DNA of 64,000 nucleotides, from assembly GCA_965226925.1 (NCBI GenBank), contig CBDDEN010000011.1:1315430-1379429 (forward strand). The letters are read 5' to 3'. Origin of the DNA: CBDDCX01 sp965226925 (GTDB lineage Bacteria; Gemmatimonadota; Gemmatimonadetes; Longimicrobiales; Gaopeijiaceae). The number at the start of each line of letters is the position of its first letter. Within the stretch, counting starts at the first letter, position 1. Made by a program: the position numbers and the translations under genes. Below, piece by piece: positions 35,404 through 45,303 of the stretch. The notes beneath the pieces are model-generated. The model searched no databases and was not told the origin of the DNA. It saw only the letters and a program-made list of their open reading frames with translations.

Positions 35404-35621
35404 GGCTCCTCCTCTTCCGGCCGCAGCGCGGTCGGACGTGAACACCTCATGGCTACTTGAACCAGCGGATCATGATACGGCACGAGCGTGGTTGCGCACA
35501 GGGTGCGGTCCGGCCGCGGAGGACGGCCACCTCCTGCGGGCCGGCGGCGTTTGCTGGCGGCACCGGGGTGTCGGCGGGATACTGCTGCCCAGTGTCCCCT
35601 CCCTCTCGTCGAGGCCCGATC

Positions 35622-36308
35622 GTGGATCCTCTAGCTGGCACGAACTGGAGCGCACCGGGCACGGTGAGCGGGTTCGCCCAGTCCACGCCCAACGCCGTCC
35701 TCATGCGGTTCGCCGAAGGCGAAGCGGAGCGCGGCAGCCACCGCCGCGCGCTGGACCTGGGGTGCGGAGCAGGGCGCAACGCCGTCCCTCTGGCAGCCAA
35801 TGGATGGAGCGTCCTGGGACTGGACCTGTCTTGGCCCATGCTCGTCGCCGCATCAGCCCACGGGGTCGAAGCGGGTGTGGCGGACCGCCTGACGTGGGCT
35901 CTGGCGCCCATGGAATCGATCCCTGCCGGCGACCGCAGTTTCGACCTGATCATCGCTCACGGCATCTGGAACCTGGCTCCTACGGTTTCCCTCTTCAGGC
36001 GAGCCGTGGAAGAAACGGCCCGTGTGGCGCGGCCCGAGGCGGCGCTCTTCGTGTTCACGTTCTCACGCAACACGCTCCCACCCGACGTCCCATCGGTCCC
36101 CGGAGAGCCCTTCATCTTCACCGAGTTCTCGGGGCAGCCCCAGTGTTTTCTCACGGGGGATCAACTTTTCCAGGAGATGGCCCGGGTCGGTTTCGAACCA
36201 GACCCGTCCGTCCCACTGACGGAGTACAACCGACGTGTCGGAGCGGTCGCCACGCTTGGCGGGCCCCCGGTCATCTACGAGGCCGCCTTCCGCTTCCGTG
36301 GGCCCTAG
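35622..36308 (+). CDS. Class I SAM-dependent methyltransferase
   Basis: A 228-residue methyltransferase. The SAM-binding motif is ALDLGCGAGRNAVPLAANGWSVLGLDLS (near residues 40-67), with the acidic motif II region WALAPMESIPAGDRSFDLIIAHGIWN and the post-motif ARVARPEAALFVFTF. It resembles tellurite-resistance/TehB-like or small-molecule methyltransferases. GTG 35622, with GAGG eight bases before, gives a normal length; the frame open to 35457 has an unlikely Arg/Pro-rich leader. Target unknown. Confidence 0.85.
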   Translation: MDPLAGTNWSAPGTVSGFAQSTPNAVLMRFAEGEAERGSHRRALDLGCGAGRNAVPLAANGWSVLGLDLSWPMLVAASAHGVEAGVADRLTWALAPMESIPAGDRSFDLIIAHGIWNLAPTVSLFRRAVEETARVARPEAALFVFTFSRNTLPPDVPSVPGEPFIFTEFSGQPQCFLTGDQLFQEMARVGFEPDPSVPLTEYNRRVGAVATLGGPPVIYEAAFRFRGP

Positions 36309-36410
36309 GGGATCATCGCTGGCTCAAGCGCCTCAACGAGCCTACTATCCCTGACCCGTCTCCGCCCATTCGCAGTCTTCTTGGATTCTTGATCAGAGGA
36401 GTCGGTGCTA

Positions 36411-38933
36411 TGACACGCCCCGGACCGATGCGACGCTTCACGCAGATCCTCCTCGCCGCCGCGGTACTCTCGTGCGGAGGAGACGGGGGAGTCACGATCG
36501 ATGACGTCGTAACCGTTACGGTGAGTCCGGGGACCGCCACGCTGAACAGCATCGGGGCCACGACCCAGCTTTCGGCTTCGAGTTCGAGCGGAGCCACGAC
36601 GTTCACCTGGAACAGCTCGACCGCCTCGGTCGCCACCGTCAGTTCCACCGGACTCGTCACCGCAATGGCCAACGGCACGACCACGATTACGGCCAGCGTT
36701 GGTAGCGCTACTTCATCGGGTGCCACCGTCACAGTCGTTCAGACCGTTGCGAGCATCGGTCTGACACCGGCCACCGGGACCCTAACCGCCGGGCAAACAC
36801 TTCAGCTCACGGCCACCGTAGAGGACGCCGGGGGAACGGCTGTCACTCCGGCCCTCTCGTGGACTTCCTCCGACGAATCGATCGCCACGGTGAGTTCCGA
36901 GGGTCTGGTGACGGGTGTGGACGACGGCTCGACCGTCATTTCGGCCACCCAGGACGGGGTGAGTGGTACGGCCGACGTGGACGTGATCCGCGACGACTTC
37001 ATGCCGACGGGCGATCTGACCTTGGATGGCACCGTCGAAGCCGCGGAGGTGATGATCCCAGTTGGTGTTACGGTCACACTGACCGGCGCTGTGGCCATAA
37101 ATGCGACCGGTCCCGTAACGATTGCTGGGAACATCACGGGAGACTGCACGGCGCTCGAGGTGAGGGGCCAAGACGCCGTCACGATCTCGGGTACGTTGAA
37201 CAACGTGTGTGTCGCGGAGCCGGAGGCTTAACCTGCGCCCCTCGACATCGTAAGTGGGGCCGTGCTGACTCTGGACGACGCGACGATCACGAGTTCGGGG
37301 GACATATCCATCGCGAACACGGACCCGGCGGCCCTCGCGCCGCCCGATGGCGCACTGGCTCGGACGAGCCAGGCGGACCCGGAAATCTCTCTCGTGGGGA
37401 CCACCATCGAGATCCAGCCTAGCGTGGCGGCGGCCGGTGAAGACGTGATCGAGTCGGCGGCCGCCGCCGGTCCCGGCACCGCACGGCTCGCTGCCCCCGT
37501 AATGGGGGGGGGCAGGAACGAACGGCAAAGGCCTCAACCTGAACCCGGCAGGTTTGATATTCGTGGGGGAAACGGTGTTGCGATCTCAATCAGGGGGCGC
37601 CGGAGGAGCCGCGACTGGAATCCACGCTACGGGCGGAGTGGGAGGGAACGGCGGCGACGTCTTTATTCAGTTCCAAACGGGGAATCGTGGTCTCGAGGTC
37701 AGGGGTGACCCGCCATTCACGATAAACGTCTCGAGGGGGGACGGCGGACCCGGTGGTCCGGCAACCGCGACCGCGCCGGTGGACGTGGGGCCGGACAGAG
37801 CGACCTCGGTCACCGCCGTCGGTGGGAAGGGGGGGGTCGCGGGTATCCTTCTCACCCTGCTCGATGATGCCCTCTTCAATATCGACGGAGGATTCGGAGG
37901 TCCGGGTGGGTCGGCGACCGCGACGGCACCAGACGGCGTAAGTGCTACGATTCGCGCACTGGCTCAGCATGGCGGGAATGCCACGGCGACCGGTGGCGCA
38001 GGTGCCCCAGGATCGGGTGATTTCGGAGAGTTCGGCGGCGGCGGCGGTGGTGGAGGACCGGCCACGGCGACGGCGGGCAAGGGCGGCGACGGGAGCGACT
38101 TCGAGGGACAATCGAAGGACGCAGCGGATGGTGGTAGCGCGACAGCCACCGGAGGCGCTGCAGGCACCAGTCTCACGTTTATCAAGTCGCGAAGAGGTGA
38201 CGCGACCGCACTGGGGGGCAATGGGGGTACGGGAGGAGCCGCTTGCGTGGCTGCCCCGCCACCGGTGTCGTTCCTGGGAACGATGCTCGTGTTATCCGAT
38301 CCGGCCTCGAGTAATATGTTCGTCTTCAACGTTCCGCCGGGTGGCTCGTCGCTCAGCCTGTCATCGGTCATCGGCCCCGTCGTGCTCCCCGGTGGTACGG
38401 GGGGCGACGGCGGCGTGCTGAGTGCGGACGCTTCCACACCCGACCCGATTAGGGTCGACGCCGGTATTGCGACGGTCGGTGCCGGAGGGAATGGCGGGGA
38501 CGGGGGGGCTGGCCTGCCACCAGGCGAAGGCGGGGCGGCCGGGTCCACTCCCTCGAGCGGCGCCACCCAGGTAGCCCCCGTGTTCCAGCCCGGCGATGAG
38601 GGCGGGAGCTGCGCGACACCCACGCCGAGGAGCGACTTCTCGGTCATGGCCCGGATGACCGGCTCTTCCGATTCCAGCCAACGATCGATGACGCTCACGG
38701 GATCGGCGCCCTGGATCGACGTGGCGGGCACGTTAGAGGAAGACGGCACCGTGTCGCTGACGGGAAACGGGACCATGGCCGGAACACCCAACATCGACGT
38801 TTCCTTTTCCGGCACCTACGACGAGCAAGCGGGAACCCTGGTCGGTAGCTACACGATGGATCCCAACAAGGTGATCAGTGCCGGGCATCCGCTGGTCTAC
38901 TCGTTGGACATGGAAGTCCCACCAACACCCTAG
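36411..38933 (+). pseudogene. Surface lipoprotein with Ig-like (Big_2) and Gly-rich domains, broken twice
   Basis: One about 840-residue gene in two frames. From ATG 36411 it has a lipoprotein signal (FTQILLAAAVLSCGG) and two Big_2 domains (VSPGTATLNSIGATTQLSAS and SIGLTPATGTLTAGQTLQLT). An in-frame TAA at 37229-37231 interrupts it, but the same frame continues PAPLDIVSGAVLTLDD. At a run of nine G (37504-37512) the frame changes; the continuation reads AGTNGKGLNLNPAGLIFVGE and runs to 38933 through Gly/Ala-rich repeats (GGNATATGGAGAPGSG, GGNGGTGGAACV) and a beta-rich C terminus. Such proteins are exposed adhesin-like structures. Either a decayed gene or one hit by errors. Confidence 0.75.
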
Positions 38934-38946
38934 ATTCGATTCGGCC

Positions 38947-38983
38947 GGGGACCGGTGGGGGTGGCGACGCCCCCACCATCCCC
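38947..38983 (+). terminator. Strong hairpin after the surface-protein gene
   Basis: GGTGGGGG (38954-38961) pairs with CCCCCACC (38970-38977), extended by GGGGA (38947-38951) with TCCCC (38979-38983). It starts 14 bases after the stop. No T-run follows. The remaining 38984-39189 shows no gene. Confidence 0.5.
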
Positions 38984-39189
38984 GGTTCGCCGCCCAGAGA
39001 CGAGTCACAAGCCCACTCCGCGAAGTCCTTGTCCGACAACGCCACGTACGGCCCGGTCTTGGCTGCGAGGCTGGCCGGGGTGGTTGGCGAGTGCCTGCCA
39101 CGTGTGTGACGATGGAGAGACCCAGTTGGTTCGACTATCCCGATGACGTACGATGCCTCCCCCGCAACTCAGCGCCGGAGGAACAGCTC

Positions 39190-39740
39190 ATGACGAACCC
39201 TGCCACCAGCACGATCACCGAAGCGACCCTCGCGTTGATCACGCGATTCGAGGGCGGATTCAATACACGCGACGGGGCCACTAGGTCGGTCGAAAGACTC
39301 GAGCTCACGACGTTCTCGAGGTGCTCACCGATCTCTTCGCTCGGCACGGTCCGCCCGAGCATCTGCGCTCGGACAACGGGCCAGAGTTCACGGCGAAACT
39401 GGTGCGGAGATCGAGGCTGGCATGATGGCTACCGCTTCAACATGACGGACGATACACACTGCGTCTTCAGTGGAGCAATACCGTCGCCCCCGAGTCCGTC
39501 AGCTTTGGACGCCACGAGGGGCCGGAGGCGGTCCGAGCCGTATGGGAGTCGCTCGACACGCACTTCCCCGGCTACACGATCGATGTCGACGACATCTTTG
39601 CCGCGGGAGACCGGTGCGCATGCCGTTGGACGATGCGCTGGCCTCAGGAGGACGGGAGCCAAGGCACCTCGCGCGGCGTGGACATCTTTACGGTACGGAA
39701 CGGCAAGGTCGCCGAGAAGCTGACGTACACGACGCTCTGA
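39190..39740 (+). pseudogene. SnoaL/NTF2-like protein gene interrupted by a transposase fragment
   Basis: ATG 39190, with GGAGGA eight bases upstream, begins MTNPATSTITEATLALITRF then EGGFNTRD, a typical start of SnoaL-like (NTF2-fold) proteins. A foreign segment follows. The remaining SnoaL part resumes at about 39440 (MTDDTHCVF) and, after another shift, reads NTVAPESVSFGRHEGPEAVRAVWESL to GKVAEKLTYTTL with stop at 39740. So an about 130-residue gene was split by inserted DNA and now has at least two frame changes. Confidence 0.7.
39303..39413 (+). mobile_element. IS3-family transposase (rve core) fragment
   Basis: In the frame starting at 39303 the sequence reads AHDVLEVLTDLFARHGPPEH then LRSDNGPEFTAKLVRR, the second-Asp region of the DDE integrase core of IS3/IS481-type transposases. 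Only about 37 codons remain, with no ends or inverted repeats recognised. It lies inside the broken SnoaL-like gene. Confidence 0.75.
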
Positions 39741-39762
39741 CGGGCCAAGGTGATCCGCCTCT

Positions 39763-40447
39763 GTGTGCGCGTCCCACAGCGTCCGCCAACATCTGCGTGT
39801 AGACATCGACGCCTACGACGAGGCGATCCGTCGCTTCATCCCCGGCTACGAGTCCATGCTGTCCGCGGCCGCCACAGCGGTCGCTTCGATCAGCCCCGAT
39901 CTGGTGCTCGACCTCGGCGCCGGGACCGGGGCGCTGTCTGCCGCGCTCCTCTCGCACAGTGAGCTCCGACTGGTCGAGCTGCTCGACGTGGATCCGGAGA
40001 TGCTTCGAGAAGGCGCGCAACAGGCTCGCCCCTTTCGAGCGTCGCACCCGGTTTCGACTTCGTTCTTTCGATGATCCTTTCCCGTCGTGCGATGCCGTGG
40101 AGGCGTCCCTGTCCCTGCACCACATCCCCGTGATGGACGCCAAGCAGGCGCTCTACAGCCGCGCGTTCGAGGCGCTCCGGAGCGGAGGCGTGTTCGTGAA
40201 CGCGGACTGCACCATGCCCAGGGAACCGGTGGCGAGGGACGAGATGTACAGTCTGTGGGTGGACCACATGGCCGTTCACGACATCGAGGAAGCCGACGCC
40301 CGGAGGCACTTCGAGGATTGGTCGGAGGAAGACACGTACATGCCACTCGAGGATGAGCTGGCCGCGCTCGCCGGGGTGGGCTTCGAAGCCCGTTGTGTGT
40401 GGCGCGAGGGCCCGATGAGCGTGATCGTGGGAACGACACCGGCGTAG
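39763..40447 (+). pseudogene. Class I SAM-dependent methyltransferase, frameshifted
   Basis: The first frame reads DAYDEAIRRFIPGYESMLSA and the SAM motif LVLDLGAGTGALSAALLSHSELRLVELLDVDPEML. After about 40008 the frame changes, continuing EKARNRLAPFERRTRFRLRSFDD, then the usual SLSLHHIPVMDAKQALYSRAFEALRSGGVFVNAD and ending VIVGTTPA at 40447. A net two-base insertion (or one-base loss) within GATGCTTCGAGAAGG explains it. Whole length about 228 residues, similar in size to the gene at 35622 but different in sequence. The first codons also share a short repeat with 27.9 kb. Confidence 0.75.
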
Positions 40448-40464
40448 CGCCACGAAGAGACGGC

Positions 40465-41599
40465 TTACCGCCCTCCACCTACCCCCGCGAACTGAACCAG
40501 GTTGTACAGCAAATCCCCCTGAAACACCACGCGCCGTACCAACAGCTCGTGCACAACCCAGTCGATCGGCGAGTGCAGCTCCTCGAGCACGCCCCCGTCC
40601 AACCCCGTGATCCGCCCGATCGACTGTCCACGCGTCAATAAGGCGCCCTGATCCACAATCCCCTGGAACATGCCACACGTGGAGGCCCTCACCTGATCGA
40701 ACTCGGGAGTGAGCTCCCTCTGATTCGCATGAATCACCGGCCGCCCCTCCATCATCCCCAAGTGCCTCAGGTTGTTCGTCACGGCCGAGATGTGCGAGTT
40801 GATGAAGCTCTCCTCCGGCTGCGTCTTATAGCCGAGCCCGCACTGCGTGATGATGCTCGGGATCCCCGCCTGTGCCGCTTCGTAGACCAGGCTCCTGGGA
40901 CTCACTTCCCGCGACTGGAAGTACTCGAAGCCGCACGCGCGGGACATCTCCTCGGTGATCCGGTTCACCCTGGCCGATGCGTTCATGGGATGGATCGAGT
41001 GGATCAGGTGCGACTCCGCGAGGTCGCCGCCACGTAGATCGAATGTGATAGTCCGACTTTGCGACGAGCTCCTGGAAGAGATAGTGGGCCAGCACCTCTG
41101 TCGCCGAGCCGTCGGGATCGCCCGGGAAGACGCTGTTCAGGCTCTTTCCATCCATGGGACTGATGCCCGCGTTCAACCCGAACATAGGGGTCCGAAACCG
41201 GAACGCATCCATGGTGATGACCGGAATGATGATCACGCGACCCGCAATGTCGTCTTGAACGAAGTCTCGGTACATGCGTGATGCGGCTTCGACACCCGAG
41301 TACTCGGTCGCGAACAGACCACCGGTCACGATCAGCGTCGGGCCTTCACTGCTGCCGCTCACAACGCCCACCGGCATCTCGATGCGAACCGCATCGTTGT
41401 TCATGATGGTGTGGTAGCTGAACTGCTTTGTGCCGGGGGGAACCTCGAACGGTCCGAACTCGGCCACTTGATCGGCCGGGGCCCGGGTCTGCGCCCCCGC
41501 CTGCGTACCTCCTACTGCTAGGGCGCCAAGGGCGGTTGTCGTGCCCATGGCGAACTCGCGTCTGGTCAGTGGACGACCTGTGACTGCCGGCTTCTTCAT
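40465..41599 (-). pseudogene. Tat-exported AstE/aspartoacylase-like protein, frameshifted and lacking His ligands
   Basis: From ATG 41599 (GAGAGGATCA upstream) the product has a twin-arginine signal (LTRREFAMGTTTALGALAVGG) and a succinylglutamate desuccinylase/aspartoacylase fold. At about 41038 one extra C shifts the frame; the true continuation is DLRGGDLAESHLIHSIHPMN, then ITQCGLGYKTQPEESFI, ending FAGVGGGR at 40465. In this M14-like family zinc is held by HxxE and a later His (DLHxGD). Here the first site reads GGLFATEY and the second DLRGGD, so both His are replaced. Total about 378 residues. Possibly a non-catalytic or altered-metal protein. Confidence 0.75.
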
Positions 41600-41837
41600 T
41601 GATCCTCTCCCGAAGACATTCCGATTCTGTTTGCTGGAACGGGTCCCCTCGACGTCTCTTCCCCCCAAGCTGGCCCGGTACGAGCCCTCAGGCCACATAC
41701 CGGACTTCGTTCGCCTGAACTCCTGCTCGGCTTTCCCTCTCTCCCCCGATGTGGTTCATTGTGCCAGTTCGACGGTGTCCGCTGGTCCTCCTGGCGGCTA
41801 CCGCACTCCGTCCCGGCAATTCTCACGAGGATCATCC

Positions 41838-42233
41838 ATGCACGACGCACCGCACCAACCCGTCCACGCCGCCGGTCTTCCCACGCCGATGGGCCCGTAC
41901 TCGCCGGGCATCGTCTTCGATCGTCTCGTCCTCGTGTCGGGTCAGGGCGCGACCGACCCCGACACCGGCGAGCTCGCGGGAGCCGACGTCGAGACGCAGA
42001 CGCGCCAGGTCTTTCGCAACATTCGGGCGATTCTCGAGGCCGGGGGATCGGATCTCTCGAAGGTGCTGCGCTGCGGCGTCTTTCTTGTGGATCTCAGGGA
42101 CTTCGAGAAGATGAACGCGGTCTACGCCGACGTCTTCGGAGATCACCGTCCGGCACGCACCACGGTACAGGTCGCCGCGCTGCCCGACCCCGGGCTCCGC
42201 GTAGAGATCGACGCGATCGCCTATCGCGACTAA
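41838..42233 (+). CDS. ridA: RidA-family reactive-intermediate deaminase
   Basis: A 131-residue RidA/YjgF/UK114 protein. These trimers hydrolyse reactive enamine/imine intermediates made by PLP enzymes. Visible marks: PMGPYSPGIVFDRLVLVSGQ near the N terminus, TRQVFRNIRAILEAGGSDLS, the conserved LRDFEKMNAVYADVFG, PARTTVQVAALP and the final VEIDAIAYRD. The conserved arginine is in PART. GAGGATC precedes ATG 41838. Several PLP aminotransferases in the window could produce its substrates. Confidence 0.92.
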   Translation: MHDAPHQPVHAAGLPTPMGPYSPGIVFDRLVLVSGQGATDPDTGELAGADVETQTRQVFRNIRAILEAGGSDLSKVLRCGVFLVDLRDFEKMNAVYADVFGDHRPARTTVQVAALPDPGLRVEIDAIAYRD

Positions 42234-42319
42234 TCGCTTCCCCGGGAACCGAGAGACGGCAGCTATATTGCGTGGTCTTTTATTGGTGTGGTCTTCAAAT
42301 CCATCGAAAGGGCCTGACG

Positions 42320-42772
42320 TTGGACATACGGAGTACGACCGACACGAACGACACGGACTGGCTGACCCTGAGGTCGGAGTTCATCCCCGAGGTCGACCCG
42401 GAGGAGCAGAGGGAGTTCGTGCGCGAGTTCGCGCGTGCCTCCGCGGCGTTTTGCGGTTTCGTAGCAAGTGACCAGGAGCGAGGACCGCTGGGGTTTGCCG
42501 AAGTCTCCGTGCGCACGGACTTCGTCAACGGCTGCCACCACCGGCCCGCGCTGTTTCTGGAAGGCATCTTCGTCCGGCCGGAGCATCGCGGCCGTGGCGT
42601 GGCACGAGCGCTGTGCGAAGCCGCAGGCGCCTGGGGCGTGGAGCAGGGCTGCCGGGAGTTCGCGTCCGACGTCTATGAGGACGACGGTGACAGCCTCGCG
42701 GCGCATGCCGGACTGGGCTTCGAGGAAACCGAGCGCGTGGTCTTTTTCCGCAGACCCCTGGTCGAGGACTAG
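42320..42772 (+). CDS. GNAT acetyltransferase, aminoglycoside 6'-N-acetyltransferase-like
   Basis: A 150-residue GCN5-type acetyltransferase. The acetyl-CoA loop reads VRPEHRGRGVARALCEAAGAW; upstream GFAEVSVRTDFVNGC and downstream GCREFASDVYEDDGDSLAAHAGLGFEETERVVFF match AAC(6')-I family enzymes closely in layout. These acetylate the 6'-amino group of aminoglycosides using acetyl-CoA. TTG 42320, with AAAGGG seven bases before, gives the usual LDIRSTT-type start. Whether it confers resistance here is unknown; chromosomal relatives often have other amine substrates. Confidence 0.85.
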   Translation: MDIRSTTDTNDTDWLTLRSEFIPEVDPEEQREFVREFARASAAFCGFVASDQERGPLGFAEVSVRTDFVNGCHHRPALFLEGIFVRPEHRGRGVARALCEAAGAWGVEQGCREFASDVYEDDGDSLAAHAGLGFEETERVVFFRRPLVED

Positions 42773-42802
42773 GGGCATGGAGTCGACGACTAGGGGCATG
42801 GA
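42761..42802 (+). repeat. 21-bp tandem repeat at the ATP-grasp start
   Basis: Two nearly identical 21-base units (one mismatch) lie end to end, each containing TAGGGGCATG. The first TAG is the stop of the acetyltransferase gene. Each unit supplies a possible ATG for the next gene (42777 and 42798), in the same frame. Confidence 0.8.
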
Positions 42803-45230
42803 TAAGGAGACGTCGAGCAAGCCTGGTGGAAACGGTATCGAGGACAAGCACTTGCTGGTCGTCAACACGGGGGGTCGCAAGAAGCGATTCACCCTCAAGC
42901 GGCTTCGGGAGCTGGGCTGCAAGCTGATCGTCCTCAACGCCACGGAGAACTGGGCCAGCGCGTACGCCTCGCACTGGATCCTGGCGGATACCTACGATCA
43001 CACGGCGTCGCTGACGGCCGTGAAGGACTTCTTCGCCGAACATCCGGAGCTGGGCCCCGACGGGATCATCACGTTCTGGGAAGACGACGTGCTGCTCACC
43101 GCGAGGATCCGGGACCGCCTGGGGCTGATCGGGATTCCCTACGAGGTCGCCCGCCTCGCGCGCGACAAACAGCTGTTCCGCGCGTTCTGCTCTACCCACG
43201 GTCTCCCCGCCCCGGGCCACACGCTCATCAAGCCGGGCGCCGACCCCCGGGACGTGACCAGCCACATGCGCTTCCCGATGGTCGTCAAACCGGTCTACGG
43301 TTCGAGCAGCGCCTACGTCGTGCGGGTCGACGACGCCCATGAGTTGCTGGAGACCGTCGCGTACCTGCGCCAGAACATCTCCGCCGACGTGGAGTCCGCG
43401 CTGTCGGTCAGCAGCGAGATCATGGCCGAGGAGTACATCGACGGCAACGAGGTCGACATCGACATGCTGCTGCAGAACGGCAAGATCAAGTTCTGGTCCA
43501 TGAGCGACAACGACGCCACCCGAGAGCCCTACTTCGTGGAAACGGGCCAGTGCATTCCCACACGCCTGTCGCGTTCGCAACAGTTGGAGCTGGTCGACAT
43601 GGCCGAGGAGATGCTCGAGCGGTTGGGCGTCGAGGACGGCTGCATCCACTTCGAGGCCAAATACGGCTCGCGCGGCCCCATGCCCATCGAAATCAACCTG
43701 CGTATGGGGGGCGACGAGGTCTACGACTTCGTCAAGACGGCGTGGGGCTTCGACCTGATCGAAAACGCCGCCCGCGTGATGTTGGGTCAGTACGTCCGGC
43801 CGGGCATCAAGCCGGACACGCCGAAGAAGTTTCTCTCGGGCAAGTACTTTCTGCCGCCCCACTCGGGCGTCCTGGCGTCTCTGTCGCTGCCGGAGACGGT
43901 GAAGGACGGCGAGCTGAAGTTCTTCAAGGAGGTAGGCGACGCCGTGCTGGCACCTCCGTTGGGCTACGAGTACCTGGGCTGGGTCTTCGCCGCCGCGGAT
44001 ACCCTGGGCGAGGCGGAGGAGCGCGTCGAGCGCACCATGGAGGCCGTGAACATCGAGATCGCCAAGTCTTCCCGCGGTTCCTCGCTGGGACGGACCGTCC
44101 GCAGGAGCTCCATGTCGGCAGCGAAGATGCAGCGCCGCGCGGTGCTCGGAGCCGCGCGCATCGAGCACATCCGCACGCTGCCGCTCGAGAGGCAGCGCGA
44201 CCTGCACGTGGGCATCGCGAGCAACGGATTCGCCGGCAGCGACAATCCGATCGAGGCGGAGCTCACCTCGGACGCCGAGACGATCGCGGCCACGCTCGCC
44301 GAACGCGGTTACCGCACGACCTTCCTGGATTTCAACCAGCCCTTCGAGGCCGTGCGGCACATCCAGGACGCCGACGTCGACATCGTGTTCAATCTCTGCG
44401 AGCGCATCAACCACATGGGGCTGTTGGAGCCGCACGCCGCCTCGCTGCTCGACATCCTGCAGATCCCCTACACGGGCTCCAACCCCTTCACGTTGAGTCT
44501 GTGCCTGGACAAGATCCGGGTGAAGAAGCTGTTCGCCTTCCATCGCATACCGACGCCCCGGTGGGATTACCTGTACGAGGCAGACGAACACTTCGACGAA
44601 GAGTTCCCCCTCCCGGCCATCGTCAAGCCGGCCAACAGAGACAGCTCCATCGGCATCACGAACGAGTCCGTGGTCGACACCCGTGCGGCCCTGTACGCCA
44701 GAATCGACTACGTGCTGAACGAGGTGAAACGGCCGGCTCTGATCGAGGAATTCGTGGACGGCGACGAGTACGACGTCTCGATTCTCGGCAACTGGGACGA
44801 CAAGCAGCGGGTGCTGCCCCTGTCGCGCTCGGTGTTCACGGACCTGCCCGAGGGCTACTGGCCCATGTATCCCTACGAGGCAAAGTTCCTCGGCAGCGAG
44901 GTGCACAAGAAGGGGATCGACGTGCAACGTCCGCCCAAGGGCGTGCCCGGCAAGCTGACGTCCCTGATCTCGGAGATGGCCCTGGACGCCCTCAACGTGG
45001 TCGGGTGCAGCGACTACGGTCGTGCCGAGGTCCGGGTCGACAAGGACGGCAACCCCTCCCTGCTCGAGGTCAATCCGAACCCCTCGATCGGTCCGACCGA
45101 CTGCGTCCCGGCGGTGGCCGCCTTGGCCGGCATGGACTACGGCGATTTCCTGGAGGAGATCCTGCGGCTGGCCATCCGGCGTTACAAGGACCGCCCCCCC
45201 TACTACCATCTGCAGATGACCACGCTCTGA
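42798..45230 (+). CDS. Tandem double ATP-grasp ligase
   Basis: An 810-residue fusion of two ATP-grasp enzymes. Residues about 15-420 form a carnosine-synthase/BacD-type unit: FPMVVKPVYGSSSAYVVRVDD for ATP binding, AEEYIDGNEVDIDMLL, and Mg ligands in IHFEAKYGS ... PIEINLRMGGDE. Residues about 465-805 form a D-Ala-D-Ala-ligase-like unit: VGIASNG, LPAIVKPANRDSSIGIT, LIEEFVDGDEYDVSILG, and LLEVNPNPSIGPTDC. Each would join a carboxylate to an amine through an acyl-phosphate. Both active sites look complete. ATG 42777 is also possible. Near ridA and a GNAT. The product, perhaps a modified peptide or pseudo-dipeptide, is unknown. Confidence 0.85.
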   Translation: MDKETSSKPGGNGIEDKHLLVVNTGGRKKRFTLKRLRELGCKLIVLNATENWASAYASHWILADTYDHTASLTAVKDFFAEHPELGPDGIITFWEDDVLLTARIRDRLGLIGIPYEVARLARDKQLFRAFCSTHGLPAPGHTLIKPGADPRDVTSHMRFPMVVKPVYGSSSAYVVRVDDAHELLETVAYLRQNISADVESALSVSSEIMAEEYIDGNEVDIDMLLQNGKIKFWSMSDNDATREPYFVETGQCIPTRLSRSQQLELVDMAEEMLERLGVEDGCIHFEAKYGSRGPMPIEINLRMGGDEVYDFVKTAWGFDLIENAARVMLGQYVRPGIKPDTPKKFLSGKYFLPPHSGVLASLSLPETVKDGELKFFKEVGDAVLAPPLGYEYLGWVFAAADTLGEAEERVERTMEAVNIEIAKSSRGSSLGRTVRRSSMSAAKMQRRAVLGAARIEHIRTLPLERQRDLHVGIASNGFAGSDNPIEAELTSDAETIAATLAERGYRTTFLDFNQPFEAVRHIQDADVDIVFNLCERINHMGLLEPHAASLLDILQIPYTGSNPFTLSLCLDKIRVKKLFAFHRIPTPRWDYLYEADEHFDEEFPLPAIVKPANRDSSIGITNESVVDTRAALYARIDYVLNEVKRPALIEEFVDGDEYDVSILGNWDDKQRVLPLSRSVFTDLPEGYWPMYPYEAKFLGSEVHKKGIDVQRPPKGVPGKLTSLISEMALDALNVVGCSDYGRAEVRVDKDGNPSLLEVNPNPSIGPTDCVPAVAALAGMDYGDFLEEILRLAIRRYKDRPPYYHLQMTTL

Positions 45231-45303
45231 GGAGCTTCAGCGTCCGTTCCGGGCTTCGGGGTGTATCACTACACCTCCAGCATTTCCGACCCGCCGAAGT
45301 CGT

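Noticed and set aside
37964..38815. Proline-rich minus-strand frame opposite the surface protein
   Set aside because: It is the complement of Gly-rich repeats and has no start context.
42525..45209. 894-codon minus-strand open frame opposite the ATP-grasp gene
   Set aside because: The composition is typical of a high-GC antisense frame (His, Arg, Val, Leu, Gly), and the plus strand carries complete ATP-grasp motifs.
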